Below are positions 1-8,276 of a stretch of 64,000 bases of DNA, one piece after another (position 1 is the stretch's first letter; each line of letters begins with the position of its first letter). A program made the position numbers and the translations under genes. This DNA is from JAAZBA01 sp964461815 (lineage in GTDB: Bacteria; Bacillota; Clostridia; Oscillospirales; QAMX01): the NCBI GenBank assembly GCA_964461815.1, contig CAYWVF010000015.1, forward strand, positions 1 to 64,000, written 5' to 3'. The notes beneath the pieces were generated by a model, which did no database searches, had not been told where the DNA came from, and saw only the letters and a list, made by a program, of their open reading frames with translations.

Positions 1-40
1 TAAATCAAGGCTTTTTTGACTACTCAACAGCCACTTTGGG

Positions 41-1024
41 TCACTCCCACTCGATCGTAGCGGGGGCTTTGGGGCTGAGGTCGTACAGGACTCTGCATAC
101 GCCGGGGACTTCTGATAATATTCTGTCGGTGATCTTCTTCAGTACTTCCCACGGAAGCTCGGGTACTGTAGCTGTCATAGCATCTACTGTATTTACGGCA
201 CGGATGATAACAGGCCAATCCCATACACGTTTTTCGTCTCTGACGCCGGTAGATCTGAAATCCGGAACCACTGTAAAGAACTGCCATACCTTCTGTGTCA
301 ATCCGGCATTATCAAATTCTTCACGGAGGATAGCATCAGCCTCTCTGAGAGAATGAAGACGATCACGTGTTATAGCACCAAGGCAACGTACTCCCAAGCC
401 GGGACCCGGGAACGGCTGACGATCCACCATTGTTGCAGGCAATCCGAGTGCCTTACCTACTACACGAACCTCATCCTTATAAAGAAGCTTAACGGGCTCT
501 ACAAGTCCTTCAAACTGCATATCATCTGGAAGGCCTCCAACGTTATGATGTGCTTTTACTCCATGGCTCTCTATGATATCCGGATAGATCGTACCCTGTC
601 CGAGGAAAGAAATGCCCTCGAGCTTACGTGCTTCCTCTTCGAAAACTCTTATAAATTCGCCACCGATGATCTTACGCTTCTTCTCAGGATCTGTAACATC
701 AACCAGTTTATCCAAAAAACGATCTGTCGCATCAATGTATATAAGATTTGCATCAAGCTGGTTTCGGAACACCTCAATAACCTGCTCACTCTCACCTTTT
801 CGCATAAGTCCATGATTCACGTGTACACACACGAGCTGTTTACCTATAGCCTTAATAAGAAGTGCCGCTACTACTGAGCTGTCAACTCCGCCTGACAAAG
901 CCAGCAGAACCTTTTTGTTTCCGACCTGTGCGCGGATCTCAGATATTTGCTCCTCGATAAACTTATCGGCAAGAGCTTTTGTTGTAATGCGTTCCATTGT
1001 TTCCGGACGTACATTTGTTGACAT
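41..1024 (-). CDS. guaA: GMP synthase ATP-pyrophosphatase subunit, no amidotransferase domain
   Basis: This protein adenylates XMP and aminates it to GMP, the last step of guanine nucleotide synthesis. The ATP-binding loop SGGVDSS is at residues 44-50. The C-terminal dimerisation domain carries QPFPGPGLGVR near residue 200 and ends in the family-typical PATIEWE. At 327 residues it is about 190 shorter than usual bacterial GuaA (about 510-525), because the N-terminal glutamine amidotransferase domain is absent. It starts with MSTN and the DNA upstream is non-coding with its own promoter, so this is not a simple frameshift. The arrangement matches two-subunit GMP synthases, best known from archaea; a separate GATase partner or direct use of ammonia is inferred. 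Confidence 0.93.
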   Translation of the reverse strand: MSTNVRPETMERITTKALADKFIEEQISEIRAQVGNKKVLLALSGGVDSSVVAALLIKAIGKQLVCVHVNHGLMRKGESEQVIEVFRNQLDANLIYIDATDRFLDKLVDVTDPEKKRKIIGGEFIRVFEEEARKLEGISFLGQGTIYPDIIESHGVKAHHNVGGLPDDMQFEGLVEPVKLLYKDEVRVVGKALGLPATMVDRQPFPGPGLGVRCLGAITRDRLHSLREADAILREEFDNAGLTQKVWQFFTVVPDFRSTGVRDEKRVWDWPVIIRAVNTVDAMTATVPELPWEVLKKITDRILSEVPGVCRVLYDLSPKAPATIEWE

Positions 1025-1096
1025 ACATATTCCTCCAACTGTTTGAATTAAATAAAAACCAACTAAATCAAGTATATAGCTTGGAATTAATGATTT

Positions 1097-1125
1097 ATTT
1101 TAACATAATAATGATGATTTGACAA
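1097..1125 (-). promoter_or_regulatory. Promoter of guaA
   Basis: On the minus strand TTGTCA (1120-1125) and TAAAAT (1097-1102) are 17 bases apart. This puts the transcript start about 65 bases before the guaA start codon. The leader is too short for a purine riboswitch. Confidence 0.6.
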
Positions 1126-1209
1126 TGTGCGAAACGCATGGAAGTGAGGTTGATTTTTATTTCAATTTTTTGCATACATCCGAACAACTAACATATATTC
1201 GTCGAATTA

Positions 1210-1986
1210 CTATTTATTGTTATTGGTAAAATGCAGCAAATGCTTGTTTGTTTTCAGGAAATGTCTGAGCTGCTTTTTATGGTGACAGAGCTTCTCCTTA
1301 CAATTTGCACACGCAAGACTTGCATTCGTATTCTCTGAAAAGCGTTCCGGATGCAGTCTGACTGTGATCTCCCATCGAGCGAGCAATGCGATCGCCATAG
1401 CAATAAGAGTATATGGGTAAATATTCTTTATAAATATCAACGGAGTAAACATCATTGCATAATCCCAGTTGTAGATCCTACAGCTTCCGCAGCATTTGTT
1501 TTTCATAAACCATGTTTGGAACGGGCAGAAAAATAGAATGCATATCATATCACATACCGAAAATGCAAGGCTGATAAGCAGCAGTATACCCTCGTCTATC
1601 ACTTTCGTCAGGTACAGTATTCCGAATATCGCATTAAACGCCAGCCAGCCGAGAGCGATCAAAACAGTCACTCTGTTTTTTTGAATAATAACCTCTGTCC
1701 TGCCTGTTGGCTTGTAGTTCATGGCAAACTGCTTTTGACAGCCCATGCTCTCCAGGTGTGACGGAAAGAATCGCAGCAGCATTTCAACCATGAAAACTAC
1801 CCAGATAATATTCAGTATTATCGGCTGCTTCTCGTAGCCACCAAAGAGCTCACCTGTATGCTTAACACGATTTACTATATAAATAATGAGTGCAGCAACA
1901 AATAAAGTACTGCGGAATATAAGATTTATGTAATGTATAAACGAGATCGCCGAGACCTTTAAGCCAAAAATACGTTTTTCTTTCAT
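1210..1986 (-). CDS. Multi-pass membrane protein with cysteine clusters, function unknown
   Basis: I do not recognise the family. The 258-residue protein has about five hydrophobic segments (roughly residues 15-37, 57-73, 104-125, 132-155 and 180-203). The loop before the last pair carries KCCGSCRIYNWD, and a cysteine and histidine-rich tail follows the last helix (CANCKEKLCHHKK). These clusters suggest metal or redox chemistry at the membrane face, which is inference. It lies 7 bases after the histidine kinase stop with no clear Shine-Dalgarno site, so it is probably translated by coupling as the third gene of the two-component operon. It may be an accessory sensor or the output of that system. 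Confidence 0.7.
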   Translation of the reverse strand: MKEKRIFGLKVSAISFIHYINLIFRSTLFVAALIIYIVNRVKHTGELFGGYEKQPIILNIIWVVFMVEMLLRFFPSHLESMGCQKQFAMNYKPTGRTEVIIQKNRVTVLIALGWLAFNAIFGILYLTKVIDEGILLLISLAFSVCDMICILFFCPFQTWFMKNKCCGSCRIYNWDYAMMFTPLIFIKNIYPYTLIAMAIALLARWEITVRLHPERFSENTNASLACANCKEKLCHHKKQLRHFLKTNKHLLHFTNNNK

Positions 1987-1993
1987 ATGCGTG

Positions 1994-3028
1994 TTATGTC
2001 GGCAGTGTTACTATAAAAGTCGTGCCTTTATTCTCCTTACTGGTTACTGTAATAACTCCTCCGTGCAGATCTACTATGCGTTTTGCCAGCGTCAAGCCGA
2101 GTCCGTTGCCATGAGACGCACGCGAGGTATCTCCCTGATAAAATTTCTCAAAAATACGGCGCAGCGTGCTTTCGCTCATCCCTATACCGCTGTCTGTTAC
2201 GGACACCTTTACGTCGGCATCACGTTTTATAAGCCGTACTATGATCTTTCCACCCGAATGCGAAAATTTAATTGCATTTCCGAGTATATTCTGCCATACA
2301 TGAGCAAGTAGATCACGACTTCCATAAAGCTCCGCATTATCAAGCTCGATATCAAGCTCCAGATCTTTCACCGTCCACTGCTCCTCAAAGGACAATATGA
2401 CCTCTCGAAGCTGCTCATCAAGACAATACGTTTCCTTTGTTATCCCAAGCTTTTGATTTTCAAGCCTTGACAGCAGAAGTATATCACCCGTCAGCGATGA
2501 CAATCGTTCCGTATTATATAGTATTTTTCTCACATATTCAAGTCTTGTTTCCTCAGTCAGCTCTTTCTTTCGCAAAAGAGTCGCATATCCCTCTATCGCA
2601 GACAGCGGAGTTTTGAACTCGTGAGATACATTCTCGATAAAATCGTTTCTCAACATTTCAATACCGGAGAGCTCCTGTGTCATTATGTTGAAGTTATGAG
2701 CCATTTCACGAATCTCTGCCGCTGCAATATTTTCATCCAGTCTTACGGTAAAATTTCCCTTTGCTACCTCTTTCGTAGCCTCACTGATCTCCACTATCTT
2801 ATTTATAGGTCTGCGTCCGGCAAATATCGATATGATTGTGCCTGTCAGTACACTGACCAGTGCAAATGCCGAGATAGTGACTTCCATTCTCTGTATATTT
2901 ATAATATCTCTTCTATAAAGATACATCGTCAGAAAGCTTGTCAGCAGCATGGCAACGGTGATTATTATAAACACGAGCACCGAAAACATCACTGCCGTGG
3001 TAAGTGTTTTTACGACTCTCTTTTTCAT
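1994..3028 (-). CDS. Sensor histidine kinase (HAMP-HisKA-HATPase)
   Basis: This membrane kinase would phosphorylate the response regulator encoded just upstream. Two transmembrane segments (about residues 9-37 and 51-70) flank only a very short external loop, so it probably senses something in or at the membrane. A HAMP linker follows (about 71-122). The HisKA motif VSHEFKTP has its phospho-accepting histidine at 136, and the ATPase domain shows an N box (NILGNAIKFS), DSGIGM and GNGLGLTLAK. Its ATG overlaps the regulator stop by four bases, which indicates coupled translation. The ligand cannot be read from the sequence. Confidence 0.92.
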   Translation of the reverse strand: MKKRVVKTLTTAVMFSVLVFIIITVAMLLTSFLTMYLYRRDIINIQRMEVTISAFALVSVLTGTIISIFAGRRPINKIVEISEATKEVAKGNFTVRLDENIAAAEIREMAHNFNIMTQELSGIEMLRNDFIENVSHEFKTPLSAIEGYATLLRKKELTEETRLEYVRKILYNTERLSSLTGDILLLSRLENQKLGITKETYCLDEQLREVILSFEEQWTVKDLELDIELDNAELYGSRDLLAHVWQNILGNAIKFSHSGGKIIVRLIKRDADVKVSVTDSGIGMSESTLRRIFEKFYQGDTSRASHGNGLGLTLAKRIVDLHGGVITVTSKENKGTTFIVTLPT

Positions 3029-3699
3029 GTCTTTTTTACCGCCTTATATCCCAGTCCACGCACGGTAACTATATCAAAATCAGCATTATTTCTGAATCTT
3101 TCACGCAGTCTGCTTATATGTACCTCAAGCGTGTGCGTATCTGTCTCACTGTCAAAGCCCCATACATCATCCATGATCTGACGGCGTGTAAAGATACGGT
3201 TCGGAGAGACGATAAGCTTATACAAAACCATGAACTCCTTTTGCGGGAGTATAACGCTTACGCCCTCGGAGCAGACAGTAAGTGTATCGCAGTCGAATTC
3301 TGTATTCCCAAGCTTCGCCTTTCGTGAGCTTACTATCCTGCTTCTGCGAAGCAGTGCTTCAACACGCCATATCATCTCATCGACGTTAATAGGCTTTACC
3401 ATGTAATCATCTACGCCTGCACGAAAGCCCTCTCTTTTATCGGCAGAGCTTTCCTTTGCGGTTATCATCAGCACGGGAGTAGTATAATTCACATTTCGAA
3501 GTGCTCTTGTCAGCTCTATTCCATCCATATCCGGCATCATTATATCGGATATGATAAGATCAACAAATGTATCATCCATTATTCTCAGCGCATCAAGTCC
3601 GTTTACAGCCGACAACGGAGTATAGCCATTACTGCAAAGGACATCGCAAAACAGGCTGCGAAGCTCATCATCGTCCTCGACTACAAGTATTCGAAACAT
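3025..3699 (-). CDS. OmpR/PhoB-family response regulator
   Basis: This DNA-binding regulator is paired with the downstream kinase. The receiver domain (residues 1-115) has acidic pocket EDD at 8-10, phospho-acceptor Asp52 (LIISDIMMP) and the MITAK lysine. The C-terminal winged helix contains the typical end VRGLGYKAV. I chose the start MFRILVVEDD rather than the upstream GTG or ATG codons because AGGGTGG sits 8 bases before it and the protein then begins exactly at the receiver fold. It is the first gene of a three-gene operon. Two 11-bp-spaced direct repeats in the divergent region (3829-3848) are possible binding sites. Confidence 0.93.
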   Translation of the reverse strand: MFRILVVEDDDELRSLFCDVLCSNGYTPLSAVNGLDALRIMDDTFVDLIISDIMMPDMDGIELTRALRNVNYTTPVLMITAKESSADKREGFRAGVDDYMVKPINVDEMIWRVEALLRRSRIVSSRKAKLGNTEFDCDTLTVCSEGVSVILPQKEFMVLYKLIVSPNRIFTRRQIMDDVWGFDSETDTHTLEVHISRLRERFRNNADFDIVTVRGLGYKAVKKT

Positions 3700-3828
3700 C
3701 TCCCACACCACCCTATTATACATTATAGCATACTCGTCATAAATTTACTACTTATTTAGAATAAAGTTTTATGCCTGTAAATTGTGAATTAAATGTAAAT
3801 AATTGCTTGTATTTTTCTTTACGCTGTT

Positions 3829-3848
3829 CAGTTGAGGAACAGTTGAGG
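3829..3848. repeat. Tandem direct repeat CAGTTGAGG x2, possible regulator site
   Basis: CAGTTGAGG occurs at 3829-3837 and again at 3840-3848, a period of 11 bases or one helical turn. It lies between the divergent response regulator and acyltransferase genes. OmpR/PhoB-family regulators typically bind direct repeats with this spacing, so the local regulator is a plausible ligand; this is inference. Confidence 0.4.
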
Positions 3849-3914
3849 TTATTTTTACATTATTAAAAGGTAAAATGAGTATTTTATCATTAAATACAGA
3901 AAATGGAGAGCAGA

Positions 3915-5117
3915 ATGGCAAAGAAAAAGAAGCAGTGGATAAAGTTCCGGCATCGCATGGTGACAGCCTTACTAAAGCCGATACTGTACGTCTATACCGT
4001 TTTTAAATACGGGTTGGATGCAGAGCGGTTTAAGGAGCAGGGCAACAGGCAATATCTCATAGTAATGAATCATCAAACATTATTCGACCAGTTTTTCGTA
4101 GCTTTCTCTTTCAGGGGACCTGTCTACTATATAGCAAGTGAAGATATTTTTTCAAACGGGCTGATCTCAAAGCTTATACGCTATCTTGTTGCACCGATCC
4201 CGATAAAAAAGCAGACTACCGACATACGTGCAGTTCGTGATTGCATACGTGTAGCACGTGAGGGTGGAACGATCGCACTTGCGCCTGAGGGCAATCGTAC
4301 ATACAGCGGAAAGACCGAGTACATAAAGGAATCCATAGTAAAGCTTGTGCGGGTGCTACAGCTGCCGCTGGCGATATATCGTATAGAGGGCGGCTACGGC
4401 GTTCATCCACGTTGGAGTGACGTAGTTCGTCGCGGCAGGATGCATTCATATGTGTCACGTGTAGTCGAGCCCGAGGAATACTCGTCTCTTTCCGATGACG
4501 AGCTTCTCGCGCTTATAAAGAATGAGCTGTACGTTGACGAGGGTGTCGTCAACGGAAATTATTATCACAAGAAGAGTGCGGAGTACCTTGAACGTGCCGT
4601 ATATGTATGTCCGCACTGCGGTTTTTCAACATTTGAAAGCTGTAATGATGTTATCAAATGTACAAAATGTGGGATATCTGCACGATATCTGCCTACAAAG
4701 GAGCTTTGCGGTATAGGAAATGAATTTCCGTTCCGCTTTGTCACGCAGTGGTATGAATATCAGAACAGGTATGTGAACGACACAGATCCATTTGAGCATA
4801 TAAACGCTCCTCTTTATGTGGAAACGGCAGATCTGTTCGAGGTGCAGCTCTACAGCTCAAAGACGCTGCTGCGTGCTTCTCAGCAAATAGAGCTGTACGG
4901 TGACAGGATCGTTGTCGGAAACGAGTTTCTGTTTGCCTTTGACGATATCACGGCGATAACCGTACAGGGAAAGAACAAGCTGTGCATATATCATGGCAAA
5001 AGAGTATTTCAGATCCGAGGCGGAAAGCGATTCAATGCACTTAAATATATGAATATGTGCTTTAGATACAAAAATGTAAAGGGAGGAAATCCGAATGTCG
5101 AATTTTTGGGAATTTAG
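3915..5117 (+). CDS. PlsC-like acyltransferase with zinc ribbon and C-terminal extension
   Basis: The N-terminal part is a lysophospholipid (1-acylglycerol-3-phosphate type) acyltransferase. The catalytic NHxxxxD motif reads NHQTLFD near residue 52, and the substrate motif is PEGNRTYSG near 125. At 400 residues it is much longer than usual PlsC (about 240). The extra half holds a CPHCG...CTKCG zinc ribbon (about residues 230-255) and a region of unknown fold at the end. The start at MAKKKKQW has GGAG six bases upstream; an ATG four codons earlier lacks a ribosome site. Its last 23 bases overlap the next gene, so the two are probably co-translated. Membrane lipid remodelling is the likely role; the function of the extra domains is not evident. 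Confidence 0.82.
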   Translation: MAKKKKQWIKFRHRMVTALLKPILYVYTVFKYGLDAERFKEQGNRQYLIVMNHQTLFDQFFVAFSFRGPVYYIASEDIFSNGLISKLIRYLVAPIPIKKQTTDIRAVRDCIRVAREGGTIALAPEGNRTYSGKTEYIKESIVKLVRVLQLPLAIYRIEGGYGVHPRWSDVVRRGRMHSYVSRVVEPEEYSSLSDDELLALIKNELYVDEGVVNGNYYHKKSAEYLERAVYVCPHCGFSTFESCNDVIKCTKCGISARYLPTKELCGIGNEFPFRFVTQWYEYQNRYVNDTDPFEHINAPLYVETADLFEVQLYSSKTLLRASQQIELYGDRIVVGNEFLFAFDDITAITVQGKNKLCIYHGKRVFQIRGGKRFNALKYMNMCFRYKNVKGGNPNVEFLGI

Positions 5118-6480
5118 TGTTTGGGGCAGCTTTAATCTAATAGCGGTCCTACTCATGAGTCTTATTGCAGCAAATATTTTAAAAAGACGTATCCGCTTTT
5201 TAAGGGATTCACTTATACCTACCTCTGTACTCGGCGGACTGATACTTCTTATAATCTCGGCGATCTATAATGCAGCTACAGGTCAGGTGCTGTTTGATAC
5301 AGAATTTTTCGGTGGAAACGGAATGTCCGTATTGGAAATAATAACGTACCACGCACTTGCAATAGGCTTCATCGCAACATCTCTTAAGGGCTCTCGCAGT
5401 AAAATGACAAAGCAGAGGAACATAGAAATATTCAATACAGGTGTTACAACTGTAGCCACATATCTTCTCCAGGCCGTCGTCGGCTTTGGTATCACCATAA
5501 TCGCATCAATGATAATGACCGACTTCTTCCCGGCTGCCGGTGTGCTGCTGCCCTTCGGCTATGGTCAGGGTACAGGACAGGCACTCAACTACGGAAGCAT
5601 ATACGAAAGTGAATACGGCTTTGTAGGCGGTAAAAGCTTTGGTCTTACTATTGCGGCGCTCGGCTTCCTCAGTGCAAGTATAGGCGGCGTTATCCACCTC
5701 AATATATTAAAGAAGCGCAGAAAGTTCGTATTCAAAAACATCGGTGAATCGAAAATATATTCCGAGGAGATACAATCCGACAACGAAATACCAATGAACG
5801 GCAGCATCGACAAGCTTACCATTCAGCTGGCATTGATAGCTATCGCATATTTTCTGGCATATCTCCTTATGTATGTGCTCGGTACGCTGCTGCCGGGTCT
5901 GAGATCTGTCGTTTACGGCTTCAACTTCCTTGTCGGCGTGCTTACGGCAACTCTTCTGAAGCTGATACTCAAGGCATTGAACAAAGCATCCATCGTAAAG
6001 CGTCAATATACGAATGACTTTCTTCTGACACGAATCAGCAATTTCTTTTTCGACATAATGGTCGTTGCAGGTATAGCAGCCATACGGCTTGATGTTCTTG
6101 AAAATTACTGGGGCATCATGCTGCTTCTCGGCGTCGTCGGTCTTGTCATCACGTACTTTTATAATCTTTTGTCTGCAAGAACGCTGTTCATTGATTACTC
6201 CGAGGAACAGTTCCTTGTAATGTATGGAATGCTCACAGGCACTGCAAGTACAGGTATCATGCTGCTTCGTGAGATAGACAGTGATTTCAAAACCCCGGCT
6301 GCGGATAATCTGGTATATCAGAATTTCCCGGCGATCGTATTCGGTTTCCCGATGATGCTGCTTGCAACACTTGCTCCTCAGAAGCCTATACTGACATGGG
6401 TGATATTGCTCGTATTCTTTATAGCAATGAATATCATTCTGTTCAGATCAAAGCTGTTCAGATCGAAAAAAAGCAAATAA
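5095..6480 (+). CDS. GltS-like sodium/glutamate symporter
   Basis: This 461-residue polytopic protein resembles the sodium:glutamate symporter family. It is rich in hydrophobic helices arranged in two halves, with the glycine-rich hairpin PFGYGQGTGQA (about 152-162) and the second-half counterpart GMLTGTASTGI (about 380-390). It should import an acidic amino acid or related carboxylate with sodium. The start codon follows GGGAGGAAATCCG, which lies inside the end of the preceding acyltransferase gene. A stem-loop terminator follows 24 bases after the stop. Substrate identity is inferred from family only. Confidence 0.85.
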   Translation: MSNFWEFSVWGSFNLIAVLLMSLIAANILKRRIRFLRDSLIPTSVLGGLILLIISAIYNAATGQVLFDTEFFGGNGMSVLEIITYHALAIGFIATSLKGSRSKMTKQRNIEIFNTGVTTVATYLLQAVVGFGITIIASMIMTDFFPAAGVLLPFGYGQGTGQALNYGSIYESEYGFVGGKSFGLTIAALGFLSASIGGVIHLNILKKRRKFVFKNIGESKIYSEEIQSDNEIPMNGSIDKLTIQLALIAIAYFLAYLLMYVLGTLLPGLRSVVYGFNFLVGVLTATLLKLILKALNKASIVKRQYTNDFLLTRISNFFFDIMVVAGIAAIRLDVLENYWGIMLLLGVVGLVITYFYNLLSARTLFIDYSEEQFLVMYGMLTGTASTGIMLLREIDSDFKTPAADNLVYQNFPAIVFGFPMMLLATLAPQKPILTWVILLVFFIAMNIILFRSKLFRSKKSK

Positions 6481-6503
6481 ATAAAGCTGACTATGACACG
6501 ATA

Positions 6504-6544
6504 CGGACTCCATAAGTTAACACCTTTGGAGTCCGCTTCTTTTT
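6504..6544 (+). terminator. Rho-independent terminator after gltS-like gene
   Basis: CGGACTCC (6504-6511) pairs with GGAGTCCG (6528-6535), followed by the T-rich tail CTTCTTTTT. The T tract is on the plus strand, so it serves the symporter transcript. Confidence 0.85.
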
Positions 6545-6561
6545 ACAGTCAGCTCTTTATA

Positions 6562-8019
6562 TTATCTGTAGTACCTCTTGCGGCGCATACGCTCGGCACG
6601 CTTACGTCGGCGGTTGTTGTATATAAGCATATAGATTATAAATATGATAATAACCGCAATGACGATAAGAACGACTATCTTTACCCATGGCTGTGAGACC
6701 ACCTGCTCAGCCTCATCGATATAATAAAGCACGTCCGACATTTCCACGTTATTCATCGCAAGCAGATTTACACGATCATATTTTTTGCCGTTAAATGTGA
6801 TATCGGCATAGCCGAGCACATCGCCCTTTTTGACAGGAGCAACTATCGACTCCTCTACTACGATATCTATCTGTGCATCATCCGTATCCTCATATCGATG
6901 CATAAGCTCACTCATCGATTTTTCCGGGTGAAGGACTACGTAATCCTTATCCAGTGCCAGCTCTACCTTTACCTCTGCAAGGATATCGGAGGTGCTGATT
7001 ATATCCTTCTTCACGAAATTGTTAAAGCCCCATTCAAACAGCTTTTTTGTTTCAATAAACTGCATGAGCTTCGTTCCGGATGCATTCTCAACGCTCTGAG
7101 CTCCCATTACAACGCTCACAAGGCTGATATCGCCCTTTTTGGCAGTACCTATAAGGCACTGTCCTGCCGGTGTCGTGCTGCCTGTCTTAAGTCCTGTCGC
7201 ATTTGTATATATGTATTCGCTAGTCTTATGGCGGCTTATAAGATAATTTGTATTATTAAATATACGTTCCTCCGTCACGACATCATTTGCCGGGACTGTC
7301 ACCTGTGCGCTTCCGCATATCTCGCTTATTATCGGGTATTTCAGCGCTTCGATCGTCACTATCAGCAGATCGGCAGCCGTTGTATAATGATTTTCATCAT
7401 GAAAGCCCGATGGATTCGCATAATTCGTATCCTTGCACCCAAGCTCTGCTGCACGCTTATTCATCATCTCCACAAATGCATCGACTGAGCCTGCCACATG
7501 CTCTGCTATAACGTTTGCAGCATCATTTCCCGACGGTACGAGCAGACATTTCAGCATATCCTCAAGTGTCATCTCTTCACCTGCTTTAAGGCCTGCGATG
7601 GACGAATATCTTGGCACCTGATCCAGTGCTGATTTTGCAACTGTGACCTTATCGTTAAGTCCGCAGTTCTCTACCGCAAGGAGCGCAGTCATAAGCTTTG
7701 TCGTGCTTGCCGGATATATCCTCTTATCGGCATTTTTTGTAAATATTATCTGCTTTGAATTAGCCTCGTAGAGCAATGCCGCATTACACGTGAGCTCCGG
7801 CTCGTTACCGTACACCTTTGGATTAGTCAGTGTAAAATACGATCCGTCACTCGCCTTGACCGTGTACGAAAAGTCCTGCGGTATATAGCTATCCTCCGTA
7901 GTTTCCGTAACAGTCTGCTCCGTATCCGCTTCATCCTCTACAGCATATATCGGAGCGAATGTCGTAAGCATTGCAAGTATCATAAGCACAGCTATCAAGC
8001 TTTTGCCGGTCTTTTTCAT
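6562..8019 (-). CDS. dacF: D-alanyl-D-alanine carboxypeptidase (DacF/PBP5 type)
   Basis: This serine-type penicillin-binding protein trims the terminal D-Ala of peptidoglycan stem peptides. After a signal peptide (MKKTGKSL...PIYA) come a Thr/Glu-rich spacer, the SxxK motif STTK with Ser105, the SGN motif (VPSGNDA) and KTG (LKTGSTT). A C-terminal transmembrane segment and a very basic end (RRRKRAERMRRKR) anchor it. I placed the start at MKKTGKS because AAGGAGG is six bases before it; the ATG 14 codons upstream has no such site. In spore formers DacF-type enzymes act in vegetative wall or cortex; which applies here cannot be told. Confidence 0.93.
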   Translation of the reverse strand: MKKTGKSLIAVLMILAMLTTFAPIYAVEDEADTEQTVTETTEDSYIPQDFSYTVKASDGSYFTLTNPKVYGNEPELTCNAALLYEANSKQIIFTKNADKRIYPASTTKLMTALLAVENCGLNDKVTVAKSALDQVPRYSSIAGLKAGEEMTLEDMLKCLLVPSGNDAANVIAEHVAGSVDAFVEMMNKRAAELGCKDTNYANPSGFHDENHYTTAADLLIVTIEALKYPIISEICGSAQVTVPANDVVTEERIFNNTNYLISRHKTSEYIYTNATGLKTGSTTPAGQCLIGTAKKGDISLVSVVMGAQSVENASGTKLMQFIETKKLFEWGFNNFVKKDIISTSDILAEVKVELALDKDYVVLHPEKSMSELMHRYEDTDDAQIDIVVEESIVAPVKKGDVLGYADITFNGKKYDRVNLLAMNNVEMSDVLYYIDEAEQVVSQPWVKIVVLIVIAVIIIFIIYMLIYNNRRRKRAERMRRKRYYR

Positions 8020-8078
8020 TATATCCTCCTTAAAGAGTACTCCTATTATCATTAATATCAAAAAATTTTTTGCATTTT

Positions 8079-8107
8079 ACCTCATAAAAATGAAATATGC
8101 TGTTTCA
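8079..8107 (+). other. AT-rich divergent intergenic region
   Basis: The stretch 8020-8272 between dacF and the second response regulator is AT-rich. Apart from the promoter and leader peptide listed separately, I see no other gene or RNA in it. Confidence 0.3.
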
Positions 8108-8178
8108 ATTTTCGAAGTTATATGTTAAAATAGTATATGTATAAATGTATATAGAAATTTTACCGTAACAAACCGACT

Positions 8179-8207
8179 TTGTCAATAAGTATTCTGACTA
8201 ATATAAG
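8179..8207 (+). promoter_or_regulatory. Probable promoter of the second two-component operon
   Basis: TTGTCA (8179-8184) and TATAAG (8202-8207) are separated by 17 bases and lie about 65 bases before the response regulator start. Confidence 0.5.
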
Positions 8208-8243
8208 TTAATTTTAATATTCGAAGCGAAAGGAGGCGCGGCT

Positions 8244-8276
8244 CTGGATATATTACGAGTCGTGGCAGAAATATGA
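8244..8276 (+). CDS. Possible 10-codon leader peptide (CTG start) coupled to response regulator
   Basis: A strong AAAGGAGG (8229-8236) lies 37 bases before the response regulator ATG, which itself has only a weak ribosome site. Seven bases after this Shine-Dalgarno is a CTG codon opening a short frame of ten sense codons (CTG then DILRVVAEI). Its TGA overlaps the regulator start as ATGA. Translation of the short frame would deliver ribosomes to the regulator gene. The use of a CTG start is inference, and no homologue is known to me. Confidence 0.35.
   Translation: MDILRVVAEI

Noticed and set aside
1..40. Possible feature at the left edge before the guaA stop
   Set aside because: Only 40 bases are available, with no frame or palindrome that stands out.
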